Part shown: positions 34,924 to 42,399 of the stretch, one piece after another
How positions within the stretch are numbered: the stretch's first letter is position 1
Layout of the letters: every line of letters starts with the position of its first letter
Assembly (NCBI GenBank): GCA_902798545.1
Contig: CADBWQ010000005.1
Location: forward strand, 20,765-84,764
Direction of reading: 5' to 3'
DNA: 64,000 nucleotides
Source: Oscillospiraceae bacterium
GTDB lineage: Bacteria; Bacillota; Clostridia; Oscillospirales; Oscillospiraceae
Notes under the pieces: generated by a model
The model's database searches: none
Seen by the model: only the letters and a program-made list of their open reading frames with translations
Told to the model about the DNA's origin: nothing
Position numbers and translations under genes: made by a program

Positions 34924-37164
34924 ATGAGAAAGAAAAAAACAACTGAAAACCAGACGCGTCCGGCAGATAACCCCAATGTTCTCGGACTTCGCGGAGAGAC
35001 CACGGAACAGGCCATCACCGAAACGCTGGAGCAAAACTACATGCCCTATGCCATGAGTGTCATCGTCTCCCGTGCCATCCCGGAGATTGATGGCTTCAAA
35101 CCATCCCATCGGAAACTGCTGTATACGATGTATAAAATGGGACTGCTGACGGGACCGCGGACAAAGAGCGCCAATATCGTAGGGCAGACTATGAAGCTCA
35201 ATCCGCACGGAGATGCCGCAATCTATGAGACCATGGTGCGTCTCTCCATGGGAAACCAGGCATTGCTAACACCATTTGTCGATTCCAAGGGCAACTTCGG
35301 CAAGGTTTACTCCAGAGATATGTCCTATGCTGCCTCGCGTTATACCGAGGCAAAACTCTCAAAGATCTGCACAGCGCTGTTTGAAGATATCGATAAAGAT
35401 GCCATCGACTTTGTCGAAAACTACGACGGGACCATGCAGGAGCCGACGCTGCTTCCCACAGCGTTTCCGAATGTTCTGGTTTCGGCCAACTCCGGAATCG
35501 CTGTCGGCATGGCGAGCCAGATCTGTGGATTCAACCTCAATGAGGTCTGTAATGCGGCGATTGCGCTGCTGCGTGATGGGGAAGCAGATCTTCTGAGCAT
35601 CATGCCTGCGCCCGATTTTCCGACCGGAGCGGAGATTCTCTATGATCGTGCTGCCATGGAGACGGTATATCGGACCGGGCGCGGGAGCATCCAGGTCCGG
35701 GCAAAATGGCGCTATCTCTCCAAAGAGAATATGATCGAGATTACGGAGATACCATATACCGCGACCTGTGAGGCGATTCTCGACAAAGTTGCAGAACTCA
35801 TCAAGACGGGCAAGGTACGCGAGATCAATGACATGAGGGATGAGACAGATTTGTCAGGTCTGCGGCTTGCGATCGATCTCAAACGCGGAGCGGATCCGGA
35901 CCGGCTTATGCAAAAGCTTTTCAAATCCACACCGCTTCAGGACGCATTCCCCTGCAACTTCAACATCCTCATTGCAGGAAATCCCCGTGTTATGGGTGTC
36001 CGGGAAATCCTGGATGAATGGATCGCCTGGCGTACAGAGTGTGTGCGGCGCCGGATCTATCATGAACTCGAGGGTAAAAAAGACAAGCTCCACCTGCTGC
36101 TTGGCCTGCAGAAAATCCTTTTGGATATCGACAGGGCTATCGAGATCATCCGCAACACGGAACTGGAATCTGACGTGGTTCCGAATCTGATGGTGGGATT
36201 CGGCATTGATGAAAAGCAGGCTGAGTTCGTAGCGGAGATCAGGCTGAGAAATATTAACCGTGAGTATATTCTGCGCAGGACGGCAGAGACAGATTCGCTG
36301 GAAAGAGACATCGCATCTCTGGAAAGTGTTTTGAACAGCCGTCGGAAGCTGCGCAGCGTTCTGATTGATGAACTCACAAAGATCAACAAGCAGTTTCCGA
36401 CGCCCCGCCGCAGTACAATTGTCTATGAGGACGAGATGCCGGAGCTGGAAATTGAAGAGGAACCGGATACCGACCCCGTGACGGTTTTCCTCTCCAGAGA
36501 GGGCTACTTCAAGAAGATTACACCGCAGTCCCTGCGTATGAGCGGAGAGCAGAAATATAAGGAAGGGGACAGCCTGCGTCGCAGCATTGAGACAGCCAAC
36601 AACCACGAACTGCTCTTCTTCACAGACCGCCAGCAGGTTTACCGCCTTCGTCTCAGTGAGGTAGAGCCAACAAAAGCTTCGGTTCTCGGCAGCTATCTGC
36701 CGACAGAACTGAAAATGGATGAAGGAGAGAGTATCCTGGATATGGTAGATCCCGGGGACTACAGCGGAACGCTGGTCATGGCCTTTGCCAACGGTAAGCT
36801 TGCACATGTACCTTTAGAGGCGTGGCAGACAAAGACGTATCGAAAGAAGCTGCTCAATGCCTATTCGGACAAGAGCCCGCTTGTAGGACTGGTCCACCTG
36901 CATGATGCGGCGGACCTTGCACTGTTTACAGATGACGGGCGCTGTCTGGTGCTGAATACCTCCATGCTCACACCGAAGCCCACCCGCAATACCCAGGGCG
37001 TGGCAGTTGTAAGCCTACGCGGGAGAAAGCAATTGCAGCGCATTGCAGAAGTGGAGCATGCGGGACTCTCTGATCCTGCACGCTATCGTGCCCGCACCAT
37101 TCCCAAAGCCCCGGTCGCACTCACGCCTGAGGATAAAGGTGAGGTGCAGCTCAGCCTGCTGTGA
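34924..37164 (+). CDS. Divergent type IIA topoisomerase subunit A (GyrA/ParC-like)
   Basis: The protein of about 746 residues has the breakage-reunion domain with PYAMSVIVSRAIPEIDGFKPSHRK and the catalytic Tyr in AASRYTEAKL, a coiled coil, and a C-terminal beta-pinwheel region. I see no clear GyrA-box (QRRGGKG), and the length is close to ParC, so a topo IV-like decatenase is more likely than gyrase. GAAGG precedes ATG 34924. It is the partner of the gene just upstream; a second canonical gyrAB pair is expected elsewhere in the genome. Confidence 0.87.
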   Translation: MRKKKTTENQTRPADNPNVLGLRGETTEQAITETLEQNYMPYAMSVIVSRAIPEIDGFKPSHRKLLYTMYKMGLLTGPRTKSANIVGQTMKLNPHGDAAIYETMVRLSMGNQALLTPFVDSKGNFGKVYSRDMSYAASRYTEAKLSKICTALFEDIDKDAIDFVENYDGTMQEPTLLPTAFPNVLVSANSGIAVGMASQICGFNLNEVCNAAIALLRDGEADLLSIMPAPDFPTGAEILYDRAAMETVYRTGRGSIQVRAKWRYLSKENMIEITEIPYTATCEAILDKVAELIKTGKVREINDMRDETDLSGLRLAIDLKRGADPDRLMQKLFKSTPLQDAFPCNFNILIAGNPRVMGVREILDEWIAWRTECVRRRIYHELEGKKDKLHLLLGLQKILLDIDRAIEIIRNTELESDVVPNLMVGFGIDEKQAEFVAEIRLRNINREYILRRTAETDSLERDIASLESVLNSRRKLRSVLIDELTKINKQFPTPRRSTIVYEDEMPELEIEEEPDTDPVTVFLSREGYFKKITPQSLRMSGEQKYKEGDSLRRSIETANNHELLFFTDRQQVYRLRLSEVEPTKASVLGSYLPTELKMDEGESILDMVDPGDYSGTLVMAFANGKLAHVPLEAWQTKTYRKKLLNAYSDKSPLVGLVHLHDAADLALFTDDGRCLVLNTSMLTPKPTRNTQGVAVVSLRGRKQLQRIAEVEHAGLSDPARYRARTIPKAPVALTPEDKGEVQLSLL

Positions 37165-37191
37165 TGCAAATATCATTCAGGAGGAACAAAG

Positions 37192-37374
37192 ATGGAGAAA
37201 GTAAATGAGAGTCAGTTGAGAGAGGTCTCTGGCGGAAGGATCAGGGAAAAGTATGTGTCCGCATTTTATTGTGAGTATTGCCGCGAAACGATTCACCTCA
37301 GCGGTGTTTATTCCCTCGCCCGCGCCAAGAAGGAGCATTATGCCAAATTCCACCCGAATGTCCCGATCATATGA
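37192..37374 (+). CDS. Small peptide with double-glycine leader and C2H2-like zinc-binding core
   Basis: The 60-residue ORF has a strong AGGAGG seven bases before the ATG and a terminator directly after. Residues 1-15 (MEKVNESQLREVSGG) form a bacteriocin-type double-glycine leader (L/V at -4 to -12, G-G at the cut). The remaining 45 residues contain Cys27-x2-Cys30 and His49-x4-His54, a zinc-finger-like spacing with 18 residues between. Processing by a C39-peptidase ABC exporter is the expected fate of such leaders, but no exporter gene is in the window. I do not recognise a characterised homologue. Confidence 0.75.
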   Translation: MEKVNESQLREVSGGRIREKYVSAFYCEYCRETIHLSGVYSLARAKKEHYAKFHPNVPII

Positions 37375-37386
37375 AAACTGAAAGCG

Positions 37387-37445
37387 AAAAAAGCACAGGC
37401 TGCCCGGCTGTACAATCTGTAACAGCCGGGCAGCCTGTGCTTTTT
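37387..37445. terminator. 24-bp bidirectional terminator
   Basis: A perfect 24-bp inverted repeat (37387... with ...37445, 10-nt loop) has A5 and T5 ends. It ends the topoisomerase/peptide transcript and the convergent small-gene operon, whose last stop codon (37444-37446) overlaps it. Confidence 0.93.
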
Positions 37446-37623
37446 AAAACCGGATTTCCGTATAGCCCTCGTCATCCATGACTACAGCCCGGATGGAACT
37501 GCGCTCGGAAGGAGGAACCTTGTTTTTCTCCAACTGAGAGGCAATCATAACCGCTTCCTTACTTCTGCAGGTTCGAAGCGGCGTCACGGATCGGTCTGTG
37601 TTTTCTCTGATCACAGCATACAT
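37444..37623 (-). CDS. 59-residue hypothetical protein, third gene of a small-gene operon
   Basis: The frame starts with ATG at 37623 and encodes MYAVIRENTDRSVTPL..., ending in GYTEIRF. The sequence is soluble, charged, with one Cys and no membrane segment. It begins 12 bases after the preceding gene and runs into the shared terminator, so its position supports it. The ribosome binding site (ACGGGG) is weak, and coupling to the upstream gene is likely. I recognise no family. Confidence 0.6.
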   Translation of the reverse strand: MYAVIRENTDRSVTPLRTCRSKEAVMIASQLEKNKVPPSERSSIRAVVMDDEGYTEIRF

Positions 37624-37635
37624 ATTATTGCCCCG

Positions 37636-37932
37636 TTATGCTCCAATCCGATAACGTCTGGCCAGTTCTTCCGGTACAATGATCTGGATGGGTTTTGCCC
37701 AATATAGAACTTTCCAGTACTTGTCATTCTGCTGCCATTTCCCGCGCCGCCATTCTTCACAGGTGTCGATGGAGATCGTTCCGATCGGATAGCCGGGGAA
37801 GCCCTTCAGTGTTTCCTTGATTGTGTAATAGTGACCATCGTGTTCGGGAAGATGGTCCTTTACGCTGACCCACTCCGGCTGACCGGACATGCAGCCGGCT
37901 GCATAGCCTCTGTAATAATCGTTCGACATCAT
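37636..37932 (-). CDS. 98-residue hypothetical protein, DUF551-like
   Basis: The protein contains WVSVKDHLPEHDGHYYTI, which resembles the W-x-S-V-x-D-x-L-P-E opening of DUF551, a family frequent in phages and mobile regions, and ends YWAKPIQIIVPEELARRY. AAGGAGAGAG precedes the two adjacent ATGs at 37932 and 37929. It is the middle gene of a tight three-gene minus-strand operon. Function unknown; DUF551 assignment is tentative. Confidence 0.65.
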   Translation of the reverse strand: MMSNDYYRGYAAGCMSGQPEWVSVKDHLPEHDGHYYTIKETLKGFPGYPIGTISIDTCEEWRRGKWQQNDKYWKVLYWAKPIQIIVPEELARRYRIGA

Positions 37933-37941
37933 TCTCTCTCC

Positions 37942-38061
37942 TTACGCTGCGCTGTCTTCCGCGTCAGCCATCGTCTCATAATAGTCCGTCTCGGAAGCAA
38001 ACAGAACATAAACTCCGTCGACCAGACCGTAAAACCCACTTGTTGTATAATATCCCTTCAT
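37942..38061 (-). CDS. 39-residue hypothetical protein, first gene of the small-gene operon
   Basis: AGGAGG lies eight bases before the ATG at 38061, giving a 39-residue product (MKGYYTTSGFYGLVDGVYVLF...YETMADAEDSAA). Longer in-frame starts up to 38142 lack a good ribosome binding site. The product is Tyr/Gly-rich at the start and acidic at the end. An extended -10 (TGTTAGAAT) lies about 70 bases upstream. It is nine bases from the next gene. No function is recognised. Confidence 0.65.
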   Translation of the reverse strand: MKGYYTTSGFYGLVDGVYVLFASETDYYETMADAEDSAA

Positions 38062-38179
38062 GATAGTGTCCTCCTGTCCATTCTGAACATATGCCCGGCG
38101 AATTTCACTTCGTTTCGGCATCCTTTTGTTTCCTATATACACATTCTAACAGAAGAACTGTCCAAAAATTTCCCTTGAT

Positions 38180-38806
38180 TCAGACGGCAGACGCTTTTTC
38201 AAAATGCAGGTCAGTCACAGCACGATAAGCAATCTCTTCGGGACTAGAATCGGGGCTGATCCATTGATCGACATCCTGTTCCCGAACCATCAGAGGCATC
38301 CGGTCATGGATAAAAGAGATCTCTTCACTTGGCATTCTGGTAAGAATCACAAAATGGGGGAACCCCTCCTCAAACCGGTACAGACCACAGAGCCATGTAA
38401 TACTGTCACCCTTTGGCTGAATCAGGTATTTATCTCCGGTTTCCTTCTTCCCATTTGGCCGGAGGTAGTGCTCCCATTCGTAATACCAGGATGCGGGGAT
38501 TACACAGCGGTGAGATTTCCAGGCCAGCTGGAAGAGGGGCTTCTGCCCGGCGGTCTCTGAGCGGGCGTTTGCCAGAAGCGAGCGGTTCTGACTATTGAAT
38601 CCCCAGAGCATTGGAAAACAGGCTTTGCTTCCGCGCTTGCTGGTGGCAATCACCGGAGCGATATCCCCCGGACGGATCTCACCTGAGGTTTTCAAGGGCT
38701 TTGCAATGTCCTGAAGCATACGCATGCGCAGCGACGTGTGGGCGGCCACATCGCCAAGCTGCTCTAAGACTACGCTTTCCGGTTCCACATAATATCTGCA
38801 GCACAA
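38180..38806 (-). CDS. SRAP-domain protein (YedK/HMCES abasic-site DNA crosslinker)
   Basis: The TTG at 38806, nine bases after GAGG, makes the product begin Met-Cys-Cys-Arg-Tyr, so after Met removal Cys2 is N-terminal, as required for the thiazolidine crosslink to abasic sites in single-stranded DNA. The other active-site residues are present: Asn80 in NARSET, Glu110 in YYEWEH, and His167 in HDRMPL. At 208 residues the length is typical. It acts in genome maintenance. A consensus promoter with flanking direct repeats lies upstream. Confidence 0.92.
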   Translation of the reverse strand: MCCRYYVEPESVVLEQLGDVAAHTSLRMRMLQDIAKPLKTSGEIRPGDIAPVIATSKRGSKACFPMLWGFNSQNRSLLANARSETAGQKPLFQLAWKSHRCVIPASWYYEWEHYLRPNGKKETGDKYLIQPKGDSITWLCGLYRFEEGFPHFVILTRMPSEEISFIHDRMPLMVREQDVDQWISPDSSPEEIAYRAVTDLHFEKASAV

Positions 38807-38865
38807 AACAGTCAACCTCGTTTCTCAATAGAGCTTTTGCCCCGGTGTATTATTCTCTGCCAGTA

Positions 38866-38894
38866 ATTATAACACAATAAAATGAGAAGGTCAA
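38866..38894 (-). promoter_or_regulatory. Promoter of the SRAP gene
   Basis: On the minus strand TTGACC (38894-38889) and TATAAT (38871-38866) are separated by 17 bases. Confidence 0.8.
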
Positions 38895-38905
38895 CACAAT
38901 AAAAT
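38871..38905. repeat. 13-bp direct repeat across the SRAP promoter
   Basis: AACACAATAAAAT occurs at 38871-38883 and again at 38893-38905, a period of 22 bp, i.e. two helical turns. The copies abut the -10 and the -35 hexamers respectively, so they may be tandem regulator sites. Confidence 0.7.
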
Positions 38906-39048
38906 ACATATATTTGGGCTCCCCAAGACGTATGTACGGTGCAAACCCCTGAATGGCAGAGCAGCTGTAATAACTCTAAAATGTACGAAAATGAAGTGAA
39001 AAATGCGCGTTTTTGTCTAAAAGTAACATATACTTTTGTGTAGGACAG

Positions 39049-39057
39049 TGCTATAAT
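39049..39057 (+). promoter_or_regulatory. Extended -10 promoter of the DUF6465 gene
   Basis: TGCTATAAT (39049-39057) is a perfect extended -10, about 35 bases before the ATG. No good -35 is seen. Confidence 0.65.
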
Positions 39058-39090
39058 ACACACAACATCCAAGAATAGGAGGAAATCATT

Positions 39091-39429
39091 ATGGCAACGA
39101 AGAAAGCCGCTGAAGAAAAAGTTGAAGTAAAAAAGCCCGTGGAAAAGAAAGCTCCGGTCAAAGCCGAAACCAAGAAGGCTGAGCCCGTGAAGGCTGCCGA
39201 AGCTGCAAAGCCGGCAGAGAAGAAGGCCCCGGTCAAGAAGCCGGCAGCTAAAAAGCCCGCAGCAAAGAAAGCAGCTGAAGTCATCATTCAGTCCGCCCTT
39301 GGCGGAGAGATTACTCCGGAAGCTGTTCTTGAAAAAGTCGGTTCTGTCGATAAAGTCTATGTTCGCGTTGACCAGAACAAAGCATACTGGGTGCGCGGCG
39401 AAGAGACAGGAAGCGTCGACCTCTGGTAA
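39091..39429 (+). CDS. Lys/Ala/Pro-rich protein with C-terminal DUF6465 domain
   Basis: The first 65 or so residues of the 112 are a Lys/Ala/Pro/Glu repeat (EKKAPVK, KKPAAKKPAAKKAAE) resembling bacterial histone H1-like tails. The last 45 residues form a small folded domain (VIIQSALGGEITPEAVLEKV...VYVRVDQNKAYWVRGEETGSVDLW) typical of DUF6465 proteins of gut Clostridia. The basic tail suggests binding to nucleic acid or a polyanionic surface; no function is established. The gene is monocistronic, with AGGAGG and a terminator. Confidence 0.8.
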   Translation: MATKKAAEEKVEVKKPVEKKAPVKAETKKAEPVKAAEAAKPAEKKAPVKKPAAKKPAAKKAAEVIIQSALGGEITPEAVLEKVGSVDKVYVRVDQNKAYWVRGEETGSVDLW

Positions 39430-39436
39430 TAAAACT

Positions 39437-39461
39437 GCCCGGCCCTGTGCCGGGCTCTTTT
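39437..39461 (+). terminator. Terminator after the DUF6465 gene
   Basis: GCCCGGC (39437-39443) pairs with GCCGGGC (39449-39455), followed by TCTTTT. Confidence 0.75.
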
Positions 39462-39464
39462 CAT

Positions 39465-39495
39465 GCGCCCCGCAGATGCCTGATCTGCGGGGCGC
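39465..39495. other. Second, very stable hairpin without T tract
   Basis: GCGCCCCGCAGAT (39465-39477) pairs perfectly over 13 bp with 39483-39495, loop GCCTG. It sits just after the terminator and 70 bases before the next promoter. No poly-T follows, so a termination role is uncertain. Confidence 0.5.
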
Positions 39496-39567
39496 AGCTA
39501 TATCCGGATCTTCTTGCGGAAAAAGGAATGGGCAAAGCAATCCGACAGGGAATTCACAAACAGGTAA

Positions 39568-39595
39568 TTGAAATCATGACAGGATACGGTATAAT
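39568..39595 (+). promoter_or_regulatory. Promoter of the sensor kinase-HtrA unit
   Basis: TTGAAA (39568-39573) and TATAAT (39590-39595) are separated by 16 bases, giving a leader of about 33 nt. Confidence 0.7.
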
Positions 39596-39634
39596 ATCTA
39601 CAGGTAATCAGATCCATCAAGGACGGCGTGACGA

Positions 39635-41086
39635 TTGAAAAGTATATTCATAAAAAACTTTGCTGCGACAGCACTCCTGCTCGCCTTCAGCTTTCTTCTG
39701 CTCGCAGTCAGTTTCATCGGTATTGGCAGGACCTACCTGATCGAGGACTACCGACAGGGAATGATGGAGACAACCGCGGAGGTTGCCCATACAGCCTCTG
39801 CGATCGCACGGGGCAATTCACTCTCGGACTGGACCATGAGTATGGTGATCAGCTCCATTGCCGGCTCGACGGGCAACCACATCTTTATCACAGATGAAGA
39901 GGGGGTGATTATCACTTGCTCGGATAAGCGCCCGTACTGCGAACATATCGGCAGGCACGTTCCGGAGAAAGTCCTGGAGAAGCTGGAGTTGAGCAATTAT
40001 GACCAGCTGACGACACTGGAGGGAATATACCCTGAGAAGCGTTATGTGACAGGCAGACAGATCACTGCGGAGACCGATGGAGAACTGCTCGGCTTTTGTT
40101 TTGTAAGCGCGAAAATTTCAGACATGCTCGGCGCATGGACAACCTATCTCAGCTGGGCAATTGTCGCATTTGCAGTTATCTCACTGCTGGCAATGCTGCT
40201 GGTGATGGTCTATACCAAACGTATGGCGAGACCTCTTGACGAAATTGCAGCGGCTTCCCGGAAATTCGCAAGGGGAGATTTCTCGGTGCGTGTGAAGCAG
40301 ACTGCTGATACCACGGACGAGATGGGGGCGCTGATCGATTCATTCAACAAAATGGCGGATTCTCTTGAGCAGGCGGAAAACCGGCGGAGTGAGTTTATCG
40401 CTAATATTTCCCATGAACTCCGGACGCCGATGACGACAATTGCGGGGTTTGCCGACGGTATCCTTGACGGAACAATTCCACCGGAGGATGAGAGAAAGTA
40501 CCTGGTTTCCATCCGGGATGAGACAAGACGCCTGTCCAGACTGGTACGGGATATGCTGGATGTATCACGCGCCAGGGCGAAGGCGGCGGATTCTTCAAGG
40601 CGTTCCGTGTTCGACCTGACAGAACTGATTCTCCAGACAATGCTGAGTTTCGAGAGCCGGGCAACAAAGAAAAACCTGGATGTCGACCCTCAACTCCCGG
40701 ACAGCCATATCATGGTCTATGCTGATCGGGACGCGATTACACAGGTTATCTACAACCTGCTGGACAATGCGATCAAGTTTGCTTCGCCAGGGAGTTGCCT
40801 GATTGTGCGGCTGTATAAGGACATGGGGAAAGCCTATGTCTCAATCAAGGACTACGGTGAGACTATTCCGGCAGATGACCTTCCGTATATCTTTGATCGA
40901 TTCCACAAATCCGACCGATCCCGCAGCCTGGATAAAGAGGGGGTCGGACTGGGACTGTATCTGGTGAAAACCATCATCAATGCCCATGACGAGGACATCG
41001 CCGTCCGCAGTGAAGACGGTATGACGGAATTTGTATTTACACTCACGTTGGCTGAGAATTCAAAACAGGGAAGAGATAAAACATGA
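39635..41086 (+). CDS. Membrane sensor histidine kinase without adjacent response regulator
   Basis: The 483-residue protein has an N-terminal helix (residues 9-29), an extracytoplasmic sensor domain of about 130 residues (GNHIFITDEEGVIITCSD is PAS-like/CACHE-like), a second helix (about 172-192), HAMP, HisKA with the phospho-His in FIANISHELRTPMT, and HATPase_c (NLLDNAIKFA; GVGLGLYLVK). The start is TTG 39635, after AAGGA at a rather long distance. It is coupled by ATGA to an HtrA protease. No response regulator gene is adjacent, which is unusual for this class. Confidence 0.88.
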   Translation: MKSIFIKNFAATALLLAFSFLLLAVSFIGIGRTYLIEDYRQGMMETTAEVAHTASAIARGNSLSDWTMSMVISSIAGSTGNHIFITDEEGVIITCSDKRPYCEHIGRHVPEKVLEKLELSNYDQLTTLEGIYPEKRYVTGRQITAETDGELLGFCFVSAKISDMLGAWTTYLSWAIVAFAVISLLAMLLVMVYTKRMARPLDEIAAASRKFARGDFSVRVKQTADTTDEMGALIDSFNKMADSLEQAENRRSEFIANISHELRTPMTTIAGFADGILDGTIPPEDERKYLVSIRDETRRLSRLVRDMLDVSRARAKAADSSRRSVFDLTELILQTMLSFESRATKKNLDVDPQLPDSHIMVYADRDAITQVIYNLLDNAIKFASPGSCLIVRLYKDMGKAYVSIKDYGETIPADDLPYIFDRFHKSDRSRSLDKEGVGLGLYLVKTIINAHDEDIAVRSEDGMTEFVFTLTLAENSKQGRDKT

Positions 41087-42399
41087 GTCAGAACTGGTAC
41101 CATTCACAGAGCTGGTACGCACCGCTCGTATCGGAAGAGACCGAGACGACAGCGACTGCAGCACCCGCTGCAGATCATGCGTCTGAAAAGACACAGAGAA
41201 AGAATGAAAAAAAGGGCCTGACACCGGGCAGAATTGCCGGACTGGTCATCATTCTGCTTCTTGTCATCGTCGGGACCTCCCTTGCCTGCTGGCGTGTCGG
41301 TGGAGAACAGACAGAAACAATCCCGATTCTTCCAAACGAACGCAGCGAGATGCCTGATAACCCTGCGGATTTTTTTGAACAGTTTTATGAAGAGATAGAG
41401 AGCAGCTCCGTTAATGTGAATGTTCCGGTTCTGCAGGAGCGCCCGGCGATGACAATTGAGCTTCAGGAGACGCCGGAAGAAGAACTGACCCTGCAGGAAC
41501 TGTATGAAAAGTGTGCACCGGCGATCGTGTCAATTTCCGCCTATGAGGGAGAGAGTGTCGGATATAACTGGGGATCCGGTGTCGTGATCCGTGAAGACGG
41601 CGTGATCCTCACCAATACGCATGTTTTGGAGGATTCCGACCGCGCAGTTGTAACCTTCGACGACGGAAGCGAGTACGAGGCAAAGCTGATCGGCGCAGAC
41701 AGCATCAGCGATATTGCCCTGCTGAAGATCGAAGCGACAGGGCTTACGGCGGTGAAACTTGGGGAGAGTGCCACACTCCGGGTCGGTGACAGGGTTGCGG
41801 CAATCGGAAACCCGCTCGGAGAGGAATTTCGCAATACACTGACAGATGGGATTATTTCTGCCATTGAACGCGGAATGACCTATCACGGACGCAGCATGAC
41901 ACTGCTGCAGACCAACACAGCCATCAATGAAGGAAACTCAGGCGGTGCGCTCTTTAACCTGTATGGTCAGGTGATCGGCATCACCAATATGAAGATGATG
42001 TCGAGCTACTCCAGCATCGAAGGAATCGGATTTGCAATTCCTTCTGCAACGGTCTGCGGTGTTGTGAACGCGTTGATGAGGGATGGGGAGGTAAAAGGCC
42101 GTCCGGCTATCGGTATCACTGTTGGCGCAATTCCGGACAATGCGAAAGAGAAGTATTCTCTGCCGAAAGGACTCTATGTCACTGATGTCAGTGACGGTTC
42201 TGATGCCAAGGAAAAGGGTATCAAACCCGGAGACATCATTACGGCGGTAGATGGAGTTGAAGTCTGCACCACCGAGGAGATCAGCAGAATCAAGGATGCG
42301 CTTCAGGTCGGCGATACCATGACCATGACAGTCTGGCGGGACGGTGAAACCATGGAGATCACAATCTCCCTGGTCGATACCAATGATGTATATTCCTGA
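41083..42399 (+). CDS. Membrane-anchored HtrA/DegP-family serine protease
   Basis: The 438-residue protein has one N-terminal membrane helix (about residues 50-69), a trypsin-like domain with the triad His180 (TNTHVL), Asp210 (SDIALL) and Ser286 (GNSGGAL), and a C-terminal PDZ domain (about 335-435; GIKPGDIITAVDGV). It degrades or senses misfolded proteins outside the membrane. Overlap with the kinase upstream (ATGA) and the metallopeptidase downstream (TGATG) makes a three-gene coupled unit, likely an envelope-stress module. Confidence 0.93.
   Translation: MSQNWYHSQSWYAPLVSEETETTATAAPAADHASEKTQRKNEKKGLTPGRIAGLVIILLLVIVGTSLACWRVGGEQTETIPILPNERSEMPDNPADFFEQFYEEIESSSVNVNVPVLQERPAMTIELQETPEEELTLQELYEKCAPAIVSISAYEGESVGYNWGSGVVIREDGVILTNTHVLEDSDRAVVTFDDGSEYEAKLIGADSISDIALLKIEATGLTAVKLGESATLRVGDRVAAIGNPLGEEFRNTLTDGIISAIERGMTYHGRSMTLLQTNTAINEGNSGGALFNLYGQVIGITNMKMMSSYSSIEGIGFAIPSATVCGVVNALMRDGEVKGRPAIGITVGAIPDNAKEKYSLPKGLYVTDVSDGSDAKEKGIKPGDIITAVDGVEVCTTEEISRIKDALQVGDTMTMTVWRDGETMEITISLVDTNDVYS

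Noticed and set aside
37192-37374. A complete bacteriocin locus around the GG-leader peptide
   Set aside because: No C39 transporter, immunity protein or modification enzyme is present within the window.
39447-39638. 63-codon ORF with a C-x2-C motif between DUF6465 and the kinase
   Set aside because: It starts inside the terminator, spans a stable hairpin and overlaps a good promoter, so it is most likely non-coding.
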